This document shows positions 37,029 to 47,724 of a stretch of 64,000 nucleotides of DNA, piece after piece. A model generated the notes under the pieces. It worked only from the letters and a program-made list of their open reading frames with translations. It did no database searches and was not told where the DNA came from. The translations under genes and the position numbers were made by a program. Source of the stretch: Orychophragmus violaceus (Eukaryota > Streptophyta > Magnoliopsida > Brassicales > Brassicaceae); the NCBI GenBank assembly GCA_030180135.1, contig CM058230.1, positions 18,477,082 through 18,541,081 of the forward strand. The letters are read 5' to 3'. Positions within the stretch are counted from its first letter, which is position 1. Every line of letters starts with the position of its first letter.

Positions 37029-38812
37029 CACTACAACAAATATATACATTGTCAGCGCGAAAATTATGCTATTATATGTTATACATAGCATTTTCATAAA
37101 TGTTATGTTATCCGCAGCTATAATAGGTGCGACCCATACGATAGCGTGTTTTTCGTATGCTACGATATGTTAGTAACGATAACAATAGATAAATGCTTTT
37201 TATATTTTTATAGCGTTATCGATTTTTCGGAAAAATATGAGAATTCATATTTCGTGCTATTATTGGTCTCTCTATAATAGCAAATTTTTCTTGCCTTTAC
37301 ATAGTCTCTGATAGCGTTTACATATGTTTATTACCATACTTGGTACGGAAATTGGATCAATTTATAAGTTTTGGACAATGCTATAGTGTATGCTTTTAAT
37401 ATCTTAGAATTGCTATTACTAGTTCAGTTATAGCTTTAAAAAATGTTGTAAAATTTTAACCCATCTGTTTTTTATTGCTATGATTGAGATACATGGTTCG
37501 TTTGATACTATTATATAGAATGTTAAACATGCTATCTATTGTTACATAATTTACTCATGATAAACATGAAAATTAATATGATTCCAAACCAACTTGCATT
37601 ACACACAGTTCTAAGGTTCCTACAATCCGAAAATAAAAGCCTGATTTTCAAGTTTTCATACCACAACATGCATTACACAAGTTTTGGAATCAAAATACAA
37701 AAGGCAACTTAAGTTCATTAGCCTAGTTTAAACTACTTAAAACTAGCTAACTTGGACCATAGTTTCTTCATCCCCAACACCTAGCAACATTCAACAATTT
37801 TCAATGAATCAGTAATGTCTACTATTAACTTTAAACATATATAATGATCACAAATTATGCATCACACTAATTAGGACACTTACCACAGTTAATCGAACTC
37901 AAAATATCACCAATTTATCAATAGACCAAGCAATAGATGAGCCATGTGCATCTCTCATATACTCTATTTCATTTGAAAGTCTCCAAACTGCAGCATCATC
38001 TACCTTCACAATGTCTACCCAAACTCTAGCAGCATCATTCCCCAAGCGGACAAAGTGGACCTTCTGTTCCAGGTCAACAGAATGCACACGCCCTTCAGCA
38101 ACAACTCGCTTTTTCCACCAATATCCATCAACTTGCACTTCTGATTCTCCTTGATAACTTCAGCTCCATTTTACGCTATCACGTGAACAATAACAACATT
38201 AAACATCAGAGAGACTATTAACAGACAACAAAAACACATATCCAAATCAATTACCGGAGATCTTCTTGGAAGAGATTGTTCTCCTAGTTGAATTTTCATG
38301 ATTGGAGATTTTAAACTCGCCGATGGAGGATTCTCAGGAGACTTCGAGATGGTTGCTGCAGATTTTGTACCCACATCTGGAGATGTCTCTGTAGGAGTCT
38401 TAAAACCTGTTGCACCTGATGCTTCCCCTCCTGACGATTGTGCACCTGATACAGCTTTCTGTAGAGGAGAACTCTGATATGCTGCATCTGAGTTGCTTCC
38501 GAAGACAACTTTGGTGACTGGCCAAGCAACAAAAGACATTAAACAATCATCCAGGTGTGACATATCAAGTGTAGGCCTCCATAAAAATGTTTCCGGAATA
38601 TGCACGACCTCCACAAAAACTTTCACTACCATTGGTCTGAGTGGAAGTCCATTAACCAACGCCTTTGGCTCTTTCGTTTGCCAACATCGCCCAACAACAA
38701 CAACATCATCTGAAGACAAATCTAGAAGCTTACTTTACCACTTACCATGTATTTTTCTTATATTAAGGTTGATAGTTTCAAAATTAAGTCATAATGATTC
38801 ATCGTTTGTATT
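37029..38812 (-). mobile_element. CACTA (En/Spm) transposon relic
   Basis: It starts with CACTACAACAAAT at 37029, the CACTA terminus, followed by about 400 bp of GCTAT/ATAGC subterminal motifs and then minus-strand coding remnants with DUF8039-like modules. The other terminus is not seen. The gag-only LTR element begins at 38813. Confidence 0.7.
37899..38719 (-). pseudogene. En/Spm-associated protein with two DUF8039-like modules
   Basis: Two minus frames (38171-38719, then 37899-38138) each carry the pattern of the domain found in plant CACTA TNP1-like proteins: VVVGRCWQTKEPKALVNG, VKVFVEVVHI...FLWRP, FVAWPVTKV in the first, and VVAEGRVHSVDLEQKVH, RVWVDIVKVDDAAVWR, SSIAWSIDKLVIF in the second. 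A Ser/Pro-rich linker separates them. They may be two exons (the 32-bp gap is short for an intron) or one frame broken by a small indel. The N-terminal and transposase parts are missing. Known members act in CACTA mobility or are of unknown function. Confidence 0.65.
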
Positions 38813-39547
38813 TGTAAGAACGAGAATATGAGCAAACACACAATTCTATGAGATATGGCAACGTGCCTATATCTTCACTTTATTCTATAGAGATTTTAAG
38901 ACAATCTTACAACAAGACCTTGCCTAATGGAATTACTCGACACTAAGACACCCCTTAGTTCGACACCAATCTATCTCTATCTATCAATGAGATACACGTC
39001 CTATCACAGATCCAAGGTCTAGAAACTCTAGGTTCAACTTCCTAAATTTCTCCTTGATCTATAATCACAGTTTTAAACTAAACTGTGTTACACACCGGAT
39101 TTTGTGTGCCACCGAGAAGCCTTGTGCACTCCAACGAAGATCTTAACTTTATCTTCTGCTCATGCACCCTTAGAGACGTGCCTAGCCTCTATGATCTTCC
39201 TGTTATAATACTCACGACGTTTTCTCCAAAGATCCTCAATTTCCATATCTTGGATATTTGCAAATCTTCCTTTTTGCAAATCTTTGATATCTCCAAATCC
39301 TTATGCTTATTTTCCTCTTTTTAGATTTATTCACCAATGCCACGTCATCCACTTTCTTGTGACAAAACAATTCACGTCAACTTGTGTTACACATAGACTT
39401 AAGTTGTGTAACTGCAGAACCTTCAGTTCTAACAATCTCCCCCTTTTTCACTGAGTTTTTCAACTCAAGCCATCACCACATAAATCACATACACCATCAA
39501 CATATCATTCTGAAACTCCCCCTGGATCAAGCATCATTAACCTTTCA
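38813..39547 (-). repeat. 3' LTR of the gag-only element
   Basis: 735 bp, with termini TGAAAGGTT...TTCTTACA on the minus strand. Confidence 0.93.
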
Positions 39548-39721
39548 ATCTCCCCCTGCTTGAGTGACACAACTCTGTGAAAATACCAAATCAAACACTG
39601 AATTTTGCCACACCTACAGAGCCATCCATCGTGCTTAACAACTCTTCCTCCTCTAATTTCTCCATCGATTTGAGTCTTCATATCTCGTTTTCCAGAGCAT
39701 TTTATGATCAATTCCTTTGTG

Positions 39722-41677
39722 TCATACACACTCACACTTACACAATGTTGAACTATGCTTGATACTTTGATAAGCATTTGATTTCTCCATCCACCTTCTT
39801 CTGACAATATTTGCATTATGATCATGATGTCTCCGAGCTTGATGAACTCCTTCAAGATACTTGTAGCAATGACGTTTGATATGCCCAGATTTACCACAAA
39901 AGAAACACACCTTAGGTTTCCATATGTTTCTGCATTGCTTGGGCTTTTTGGTATCCATCCTTGTTGAATTAGTCTTCATGGTACTGCCACACTTATGCGC
40001 TTTTGAGTTCTGATTTCCATCCTCTATTCTGTTTGTTTTAACAGATTTGGACTTGTGGAACTGGATAGATTTCGATTTTGGATATGAATGACTCCTACCA
40101 TACACACTCCGAATACTGGTCTTCTCTTTAACAGCTTGTGGGGTGTCTCCCTGGACGTTTGAAACATCCCCAGCTCTTAGGGTTGTGATTTCATTCTCTG
40201 CTCCAATACTGTGTGACACATTCCCTGATACAAATACTGTTTTTGTGTTAACTGAACCTCCATTATATCCAAGACCAAGCTTTGTGTTTCCTGTTCTTCC
40301 CATAGCAAGAATTTGATCTAGCTTTTCAGATCCATTGTTGATCAGACGAATTTGCTTTCTATTCTCATCCAGCTTCCTCATAAGTTCCCTTTTCTCCTCT
40401 TGTTCTGACATGAGAGATTTCTGCATTCTAATGACTTCATCTTCGAACTTCTTATTGTCCTTGATCAGTTGAAGGTTGTCTTTGCTCAATTGAACCCAAC
40501 TCTCATAAAGATTTTTTAGTTCAGCTAAAACATCCACGTCTTGATCACTTTCTGAATCACTGCCTGACGCATCAGTATTTATGTGTGTAACACACGTCAA
40601 CCCAGATTTATAATTTTCACTTTCTTTCTCAGCCTCCACAACTCCATGAAAGGCCACCAAACTAAGAGAATCATCATCTATATCTGACGTATCATTGTGA
40701 CTTCTATCCATCTGCATCTTCTTTTTCCATGTGGTTACACAGTTTGCTTTTGTGTGACCATAACCATTACATCCATTACACTTGATTTCTTTCCTCTTCA
40801 ATGATGGGCATTCAGATTTGACATGTCCAGAACCATGACATGCATAACACTTAACTTCATATCTTTTCTGACTTTCTTCCTTCCTTGGTAATCTATCTTT
40901 GGACATCTTATGCATAAGCTCCATGTTTTCTTCAAGCTTCAAGATCATCAAGCGAACAACTTCTTCAAGTTTCAGACATTTTTGGTTGTCTTCATCAACT
41001 GTAACTTCACAATCCACCACGTGTTTGGGAAGCTTAGATTCCATCTCCATCTCTTGAGCTTTTAGCATCCCTACTGCTTCAGCAAACTTAAGTTCATCAG
41101 TATTCATCGTCATTTTTATCACAGCTTTTTGTGATGCAAATTTCGCCGGTAAGCAACGCACCAATTTCTTCACTAATTTAGCATCTTTGTAAGTTTTACC
41201 CAAAACTTGTGCTTCATTAGCTATGGAGCTGAGCTTGGCACTAAAATCTGCTATCTTCTCATCATCATTCATCCGTATGTTTTCAAATTGTGATGCTAGA
41301 AAATCCAAACTTATTCTCCTAACACTGGCTGTACCCTCATAAACATTTTGCAGTATATCCCACGCCTCCTTAGCTGAGTCACATCCTTGTATCAATTCAA
41401 ATTGCTTATCATCCACTGAATTGAAAATTGCATCCAATGCCTTGACATTAAACTTTGAAAGCTTTTTCTCTGTTGCAGTCCACTTGGTGCTGGATTTAAC
41501 TATCTGTGTACCATCTTCTGTCGTTACACATGGCTCTTCCCAACCACACTGAACAGCCTTCCAAACATCTTCATCAATTCCGCGCAAGTTCACCCTCATT
41601 CTTACTTTCCAATGTCTGTAATTTACATCATCTAACAACAAGGATTTATGACCAGAATTTTGTGTAGATGTCGCCAT
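39722..41677 (-). CDS. Gag protein with three CCHC knuckles
   Basis: An uninterrupted 651-residue ORF starting 57 nt after the primer site. The N-terminal DUF4219/UBN2-type Copia gag begins near LLLDDVNYRHWKVRMR (residues 13-28) and continues through the KEAWDILQNVYEGT region. CCHC zinc knuckles follow at CYACHGSGHVKSEC, CNGCNGYGHTKANC and, near the C-terminus, CFFCGKSGHIKRHC. An acidic, Lys/Glu-rich predicted coiled coil (LYESWVQLSKDNLQLIKDNK onward) separates the second and third knuckles. The frame ends before any protease motif. Gag assembles virus-like particles and binds RNA. Its intact frame suggests selection or youth. Copia-type by gag similarity. Confidence 0.9.
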   Translation of the reverse strand: MATSTQNSGHKSLLLDDVNYRHWKVRMRVNLRGIDEDVWKAVQCGWEEPCVTTEDGTQIVKSSTKWTATEKKLSKFNVKALDAIFNSVDDKQFELIQGCDSAKEAWDILQNVYEGTASVRRISLDFLASQFENIRMNDDEKIADFSAKLSSIANEAQVLGKTYKDAKLVKKLVRCLPAKFASQKAVIKMTMNTDELKFAEAVGMLKAQEMEMESKLPKHVVDCEVTVDEDNQKCLKLEEVVRLMILKLEENMELMHKMSKDRLPRKEESQKRYEVKCYACHGSGHVKSECPSLKRKEIKCNGCNGYGHTKANCVTTWKKKMQMDRSHNDTSDIDDDSLSLVAFHGVVEAEKESENYKSGLTCVTHINTDASGSDSESDQDVDVLAELKNLYESWVQLSKDNLQLIKDNKKFEDEVIRMQKSLMSEQEEKRELMRKLDENRKQIRLINNGSEKLDQILAMGRTGNTKLGLGYNGGSVNTKTVFVSGNVSHSIGAENEITTLRAGDVSNVQGDTPQAVKEKTSIRSVYGRSHSYPKSKSIQFHKSKSVKTNRIEDGNQNSKAHKCGSTMKTNSTRMDTKKPKQCRNIWKPKVCFFCGKSGHIKRHCYKYLEGVHQARRHHDHNANIVRRRWMEKSNAYQSIKHSSTLCKCECV

Positions 41678-41734
41678 ATTCTCTTCTCAGGATCCCACCT
41701 GTGTTCGAGCAAAATTCACCCGAGTAGGTGTCCC

Positions 41735-41746
41735 GCTCTGATACCA
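41735..41746 (-). other. Primer binding site of the gag-only element
   Basis: TGGTATCAGAGC on the minus strand, two bases inside the 5' LTR. Confidence 0.93.
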
Positions 41747-41748
41747 AT

Positions 41749-42499
41749 TGTAAGAACGAGAATATGAGCAAACACACAATTCTATGAGATATGGCAACGT
41801 GCCTATATCTTCACTTTATTCAATAGAGATTTTAAGACAATCTTACAACAAGACCTTGCCTAATGGAATTACTCGACACTAAGACACCCCTTAGTTCGAC
41901 ACCAATCTATCTCTATCTATCAATGAGATACACGTCCTATCACAGATCCAAGGTCTAGAAACTCTAGGTTCAACTTCCTAAATTTCTCCTTGATCTATAA
42001 TCACAGTTTTAAACTAAATTGTGTTACACACCGGATTTTGTGTGCCACCGAGAAGCCTTGTGCACTCCAACGAAGATCTTAACTTTATCTTCTGCTCATG
42101 CACCCTTAGAGACGTGCCTAGCCTCTATGATCTTCCTGTTATAATACTCACAACGTTTTCTCCAAAGATCCTCAATTTCCATATCTTGGATATTTGCAAA
42201 TCTTCCTTTTTGCAAATCTTTCTTTTTGCAAATCTTTGATATCTCCAAATCCTTATGCTTATTTTCCTCTTTTTAGATTTATTCACCAATGCCACGTCAT
42301 CCACTTTCTTGTGACAAAACAATTCACGTCAACTTATGTTACACATAGACTTAAGTTGTGTAACTGCAGAACCTTCAGTTCTAACAATCTCCCCCTTTTT
42401 CACTGAGTTTTTCAACTCAAGCCATCACCACATAAATCACATACACCATCAACATATCATTCTGAAACTCCCCCTGGATCAAGCATCATTAACCTTTCA
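41749..42499 (-). repeat. 5' LTR of the gag-only element
   Basis: 751 bp. It differs from the 3' LTR by about five substitutions and by an extra copy of a 16-bp CTTTTTGCAAATCTTT unit near 42212. Confidence 0.93.
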
Positions 42500-42504
42500 G
42501 TATT

Positions 42505-43805
42505 TATATATTTTTTGTTCCAAATTCTATTTTCTATATAAATATGGTTGGACTTATGTTGTTTCAAATATTATGTTGAATTTTTTTATGGTTGGTGTTC
42601 GTTATATTCTTATTACTCTTATAAATATACATAAAAACGTTTCCAAAATGTTTCCCTTCCTACTCTTTTTTTTAAAAAAACGTTTCCGCGTTTCTTGATG
42701 TTTCGTTTCCGTGTACCCGTTTTCGTTTCCGTTTCCATACAACGTAGGTAGCTACATATGATTGTCTTCGATCATCACAGAGTAACACTTTGGGAAATTG
42801 AGGAATCCCCTTTGTTTGTTACCGGTTCTGCACTCTCCATGCTCCATTATGGAATCGCAATCCTTCATGCAATCCAAGATATTGCGGCCAAATCTGAAGG
42901 TTTGTTCGCTGTGGGGCTGTGGAAAGAGAGACGCGGTTTTACCTAAAGAATCGGCACGACCAAAACATAGTGTGGCTCAATTGAAAGCGAATGTATGTGT
43001 GCATTTAATGTTGAGGAAAATAATCAACGTTCTGATTGTTACAAAAATAATCAACTTTCTTTTGCTATAAGGAAAGTCCATTCATTGTACATTAAAAAAG
43101 TCTGTTTCAAAATTTCTCGGCAATTTTAAATATCGTTAGTATTTTTCAGCCGTACAAGCGTGACCTATAAAATGTGAATTCAACGAGGGAGAAAAAAAAA
43201 ATATTGGGAAAAAGAGAGTGGACATTATTTTTGCATTCTAGAAGCACATGTTTTACATAAAAAAATCAACAAAATTTAATCATAAAAAGATGGGTTTCTT
43301 GAAAATATGAATGAAGTCTCACCTTACGTTTCCATTTATAAAATATGAGTATATTCTAAAATTTTCCAGTATATCAAAATTGGAAATAATCTTTATTCTA
43401 GACCAAAACCCTAAAGTAGTATCGAAATGTATATGTGGAAGTAGAATAGAAAATTGCAAATAGATGTAATTCAAGCCGTCCCCTTGACCATGAGAAAGAG
43501 TCCTCCAATACTTGATTACCATAATTTATATTCTATTGTTAGTTGTGTTGCAATTTCCATAACCTTATCTTTATCCAATAAAAAATATCATAAGCTATTC
43601 AAAGTGAACCAACATTTTTGGGGAAAACAAATTTCAAAGTATACCTATATATGACAAAAAGTCAATTTTAAATTACACTTAATTATCAACATGTTTCTTT
43701 TGATAAAAAGTTTTCTCTGAATAAAATTTTCTATAAATTAAGATCAAGGCGTAAGACATATTACATCAAAACAAAAACAAAACAAAACAAAAAAGAAAAA
43801 GAAAA
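42505..43805 (+). promoter_or_regulatory. Upstream region of BBE-like gene 2
   Basis: The first part (to about 42746) is GGAAACG/CGTTTCC-rich transposon-end sequence. From 42757 to 42955 an exon-like, less AT-rich stretch has open frames but no family I recognise. The block GCATTCTAGAAGCACATG...GGTTTCTTGAAA at 43235-43302 matches the BBE-like gene 1 promoter. TTGACC at 43484-43489 is a perfect W-box, and AAAGTCAA lies near 43657. Confidence 0.45.
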
Positions 43806-45395
43806 ATGAAAGTAGCCCTTTATGTTTTGTGTCTTGTTCTTCTTGTTTCGATTTCCGAAGCAGCCGTAACGAAACCCCATTTTGGAAATTTCATCAGATG
43901 CCTTCGCTCTCGGACTAGTCCCGAGAATCCAATCACCGATGATATCTTCACTGCCGATAATACCACCACCTTCCTGTCTTCTTACGTGTCTTACACGAAA
44001 AACAGGAGGTTCACGAGCCCTAACTTCAAAACACTGATGGCCATTGTCGCGGCAAAACATGTATCTCATGTTCAGGCCACGGTAGTATGCGCAAAGTCCA
44101 ACGGTATCCAGCTCCGTATCCGAAGCGGCGGTCATGACTACGAGGGGCTTTCTTACATGTCCGCTGTTCCATTTGTCATTCTCGATATGTACAATCTCAG
44201 ATCCATAACTGTTGACGTGTCAAGCAAGAAAGCTTGGGTACAAGCTGGTGCGACGTTGGGAGAACTCTACACAAAGATCAACGACGCGAGAAAAACGTTA
44301 GCTTTCCCTGCTGGCGTTTGCGCTACCGTAGGAGCTGGAGGACACATAAGTGGTGGAGGGTACGGAAATCTTATGAGAAAATACGGAATCACAGTGGACC
44401 ATGTCGTTGATGCTCAAATAATTGATGTCAATGGCAAGCTCTTAAACCGAGCTTCCATGGGAGAAGATCTTTTCTGGGCGATTCGCGGTGGTGGTGGTGG
44501 GAGTTTCGGAGTTATCCTCTCTTGGAAACTCAACCTCGTCGAGGTTCCAAAGATCCTGACAGTGTTTAAAGTTAACAAAACATTGGAACAAGGAGGTACT
44601 GATGTTCTTTACAAGTGGCAGCTTGTCTCTACCAAATTTCCTGAAAGTCTTTTCATCAGAGCAATGCCTCAGGTCGTAAATGGAACGAAACGCGGGGAGA
44701 GAACCATCGCCGTTGTATTTTATGCTCAGTTCTTGGGTCGAACCGATGAGCTGATGACCATAATGAACCAGAGCTTGCCTGAACTAGGGCTAAAACGTGA
44801 AGATTGTCAAGAAATGAGCTGGCTTAACACAACGTTGTTTTGGGCAGATTACCCTGCCGGTACGCCGACAAGCATTCTTTTAGATAGACCGTCAAGCCCC
44901 GGAGATTTTTTCAAGAGTAAATCAGATTACGTCAAAAAACCAATCCCTAAAGAAGGCATGGAGAAGCTCTGGAAGGCAATGTTGAAATTCAACAATATTG
45001 TGTGGATGCAATGGAACCCTTACGGTGGCGTGATGGACCGAATTCCTGCGACTGCCACGGCGTTTCCTCATCGGAAAGGAAACTTGTTCAAGATTCAATA
45101 CTTTACAACATGGTTGGACGCAAACGGCACAGAAGCTAGCTTGAATATGATGAAGGCTTTTTACGAGGTTGCGGAACCGTACGTGTCAAGTAACCCGAGA
45201 GAGGCGTTCTTTAATTACAGAGACATCGATATTGGAAGCAATCCGAGTGGCCAGACAAATGTCGATGAAGCTGAGATCTATGGGTCTAAGTATTTCTTGG
45301 GGAATTTGAAGAGGCTGATGGAAGTTAAAGCAAAGTATGATCCTGATAATTTCTTCAAGAACGAGCAGAGTATTCCTCCTGTTCCTGTAAAGTAA
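43806..45395 (+). CDS. Berberine-bridge-enzyme-like FAD-linked oxidase 2
   Basis: Intronless, 529 residues, colinear with BBE-like gene 1 over its whole length and clearly a paralogue. Signal peptide MKVALYVLCLVLLVSISEAA. Bicovalent FAD residues His110 (RSGGHD) and Cys172 (VCATVGAGGH). Val175 is at the predicted oxygen-gating position. The C-terminal BBE domain has FFNYRDIDIG and NEQSIPP. Ala173 replaces the proline found after the FAD cysteine in gene 1 and in most relatives I recall. It is predicted to be a secreted flavin oxidase of the Arabidopsis At1g26380-26420 group, substrate unknown. The two genes, 13 kb apart in the same orientation, arose by tandem duplication and were then separated by transposons. 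No frame defect. Confidence 0.93.
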   Translation: MKVALYVLCLVLLVSISEAAVTKPHFGNFIRCLRSRTSPENPITDDIFTADNTTTFLSSYVSYTKNRRFTSPNFKTLMAIVAAKHVSHVQATVVCAKSNGIQLRIRSGGHDYEGLSYMSAVPFVILDMYNLRSITVDVSSKKAWVQAGATLGELYTKINDARKTLAFPAGVCATVGAGGHISGGGYGNLMRKYGITVDHVVDAQIIDVNGKLLNRASMGEDLFWAIRGGGGGSFGVILSWKLNLVEVPKILTVFKVNKTLEQGGTDVLYKWQLVSTKFPESLFIRAMPQVVNGTKRGERTIAVVFYAQFLGRTDELMTIMNQSLPELGLKREDCQEMSWLNTTLFWADYPAGTPTSILLDRPSSPGDFFKSKSDYVKKPIPKEGMEKLWKAMLKFNNIVWMQWNPYGGVMDRIPATATAFPHRKGNLFKIQYFTTWLDANGTEASLNMMKAFYEVAEPYVSSNPREAFFNYRDIDIGSNPSGQTNVDEAEIYGSKYFLGNLKRLMEVKAKYDPDNFFKNEQSIPPVPVK

Positions 45396-45521
45396 TAATG
45401 TTACTCTATCACACTTGTTTATCAAGTGTTAGAAGTTAGGGTGGGCATGTGTTATAGCTATATTGTGTTCGTTATTGTCCTGTTTGTATTATGATCATTC
45501 TGTCATATTTGTTCATTACTC

Positions 45522-45527
45522 AATAAA
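45522..45527 (+). terminator. Polyadenylation signal of BBE-like gene 2
   Basis: AATAAA lies 127 bp after the stop codon. Confidence 0.55.
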
Positions 45528-45674
45528 GAATTTCATAGAATGACAAAAAAATAAACAATAAAAAATTAGTCAAAGCCTAACAAGATTTAGACCCCGATGA
45601 AATATATGGTTGATTGATTTTTTAGAGCGATTTATGCTTTTTCATAGACCAGCGTAATTTCAAAACCCCGATCA

Positions 45675-45932
45675 TTATATCACGTAAGCATTATAATTAA
45701 CAATCGTCGGAGCTCCATAGCTACTTGTTGTTTGGCTTTTTTTTGGAACATTATTGTCACAATCACTAATCGGATCATATTCTCCATCACCATACTCAAG
45801 TCCATTGTCATCTTCGTCATCTTCTTTCTTGTTCTTCTTCCGTTTTCTCTTCTTCTTTTTCTTCTTCCGCGTCTTCCTCTTTTTCCGCTTCTTCCTCTTC
45901 TTATTGGTAATGAGTGGATTGACATTTACCAT
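45675..45932 (-). CDS. Hypothetical Lys/Arg-rich small protein
   Basis: An 85-codon frame: a short start, about 26 residues almost all Lys/Arg, then an acidic stretch (EDDEDDNGLEYGDGEYDP) and a polar tail. The plus strand is simply CTT/TTC-rich here, so the basic run may reflect a microsatellite. The non-repetitive tail is the only hint of real coding. No family recognised. Probably not a gene. Confidence 0.2.
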   Translation of the reverse strand: MVNVNPLITNKKRKKRKKRKTRKKKKKKRKRKKNKKEDDEDDNGLEYGDGEYDPISDCDNNVPKKSQTTSSYGAPTIVNYNAYVI

Positions 45933-47207
45933 ATATATATATAGTTAATTATTTCTTCAACTACCGATTTGTGACTTACTTTTCATTAAAATGTTATTAA
46001 GGGTAGGCTATTAATTAACCTTGTGAGAATAAATCTGGTGCATTCTCACTTCTCAATTATATAATTAGATAACAAACCGATCAAAATCGGCAATAAACTA
46101 GGTTAAAATCGAGAATTAACCAAGAAGTAAAAGACCAAACCAAATCAGACACTGAAGAGCTGTAAACCAAACTATAAACCCGGTTAGACCATGTACATTG
46201 GGGGGTTCTTAACCCAGTCTCTTAAAAAAAAAATAATTAAATATTGTGGGTCCCACGTGGGGCCCACATGAATAGTTAACAAACTGTATCTTAAAATCCT
46301 TATATAAGAGCATCCACATTGGTGAACCCCATCTTGGGGTTCTTAGCATTAATTTATCATTATTTTTGTTATTTATAAATAGTTAAGAACTTGTGCTTGT
46401 TTTACTTCTCCATTGGTGAACCCAATTTGGAGTTTTAAAAATTCAACTTTTGACAAACAAAAAAACTCATATGTTTTGCCCTCGTTACTCTTACCAAACA
46501 AAATTCATAGAACTTTGTAATCACCTAACATAACAGTAAGTATCAGAGACATCTAAAAGAAGACACAAGATACAAGTTCATAGCATTCTGAAATTTAGCA
46601 TAAAACTCTCGGACTCTCATATGTGTGTTCTAATGAAATTATTGATAACTATGATTTGATCTTATACTTGGGAACGTACTTGTACTGGATGGATCAGGAT
46701 AAGATTCACATGACTTCTTTATTTGTTTGAGACCTGGACATGGTTCTTGTCTACAACAGAAAACGACAAAAAGGGTAAGGGTTATATGTCAGGGAAGAGA
46801 ACCACTAATACTAGAATCTGTATAAAAATTGATCTAACAAACTATGCTACTATCCAAGGGTTTACAAGAGAGAAGTGTTTATACATCCTAAACCTAAAGA
46901 CAAGACATGTGTTCTCTTTTGATCTCATGTTTTAACTACGTACGTACACGAGTATCTTTTAGACAGACGTCAAGCTCAACAAAGAAAAACATGAAGTTAG
47001 AGGGAAGCCAGATGATTACTAGACCAGTCAAATGGATTTTTGTTAGCACAAGTTCTTAACTGCAACTCAGTTCACACTAACAGGATCATCATGTGGTTTT
47101 GCAGTTCATCCAAGAAATGTATCTAAAATCAATTCTAAACGCCCAAATAACTCAAGCTCTCCTAAGAAAACTAAGGTAAACGAAGAAAATTTCAAGAGGA
47201 AATTCAC

Positions 47208-47724
47208 CTTAAGGGCTCTTGAAACCAAAAGCTTCCTAGCATGCGCAGGTCCAAAAACTGGTTGTCCAATTCTTTTCAACCAAAGGTACGATAGTATCAA
47301 GATCATTGTGCATCTCATGAAAGCAGACTCAAATAAAGGAATCGGCTGAACTGTTATAAACAAAGGAAATTAGTAAGAAAATCTATCAATATACTTAGAT
47401 AACTTGTACTATTCCAAGCAGAGATTCCATTTCAACTAGAAAATACAAGTTACTAAATAGGTCCATCGTTTCAGAAACTAAGAATCTAATATAGATTCGC
47501 TCAACCATGTGAAAAAGGACAAGATGCAGAGATTTTAACACAAATAATGCAAGCAAAATAAGTCACTGACCAGAAAAAGTATCTGAAAGTAACTCCATGA
47601 TGAGGTACAGTGTCGATGAAAAGGCCATACAGAGTAAGCCAGAGTAACGAGACCCACTCCAAACCCATGAAGAGAACTGACTTACAGGTGATATCTCCGT
47701 TTCACTTACTCTAATCAATTGCTC
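47208..47724 (-). pseudogene. EamA/DMT-family transporter gene fragment
   Basis: Two exons on minus: 47571-47724 (preceded by a TGTGCAG acceptor; contains LIRVSETEISPVSQFSSW and MAFSSTLYLIMELLSDTFS) and 47208-47350 (TGTTTATAACAG acceptor; QPIPLFESAFMRCTMILI, GQPVFGPAHARKLLVSRAL). The exons join in frame across a GT-AG intron, so the copy was taken from DNA and not from mRNA. Hydrophobic helices and the PAHARKLLVSRAL loop are those of plant drug/metabolite transporters. Only the first part of such a protein is present, and downstream exons are absent. Confidence 0.6.

Larger units (their letters stand above)
38813..42499 (-). mobile_element. Complete gag-only LTR retrotransposon (TR-GAG type)
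   Basis: The LTRs at 41749-42499 (5', minus strand) and 38813-39547 (3') are nearly identical (a handful of substitutions plus a short duplication). The target duplication GTATT is perfect (38808-38812 and 42500-42504). The element has a primer site for initiator-Met tRNA and a polypurine tract next to the 3' LTR (CAAGCAGGGGGAGAT on minus). The single open reading frame encodes only gag. The whole 3.7 kb is intact, so this is a recent, trans-mobilised insertion. Confidence 0.95.
45396..46183. other. Region downstream of BBE-like gene 2
   Basis: Contains the AATAAA at 45522-45527 and a T/C-rich stretch at about 45800-45910. No gene of recognisable family. Confidence 0.5.

Noticed and set aside
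36671..42746. A single large element bounded by CCTATGTTGCATGGAAA and its inverted partner
   Set aside because: The ends are inverted, but the flanking 8 bp agree at only about half the positions. Kept as a remark only.
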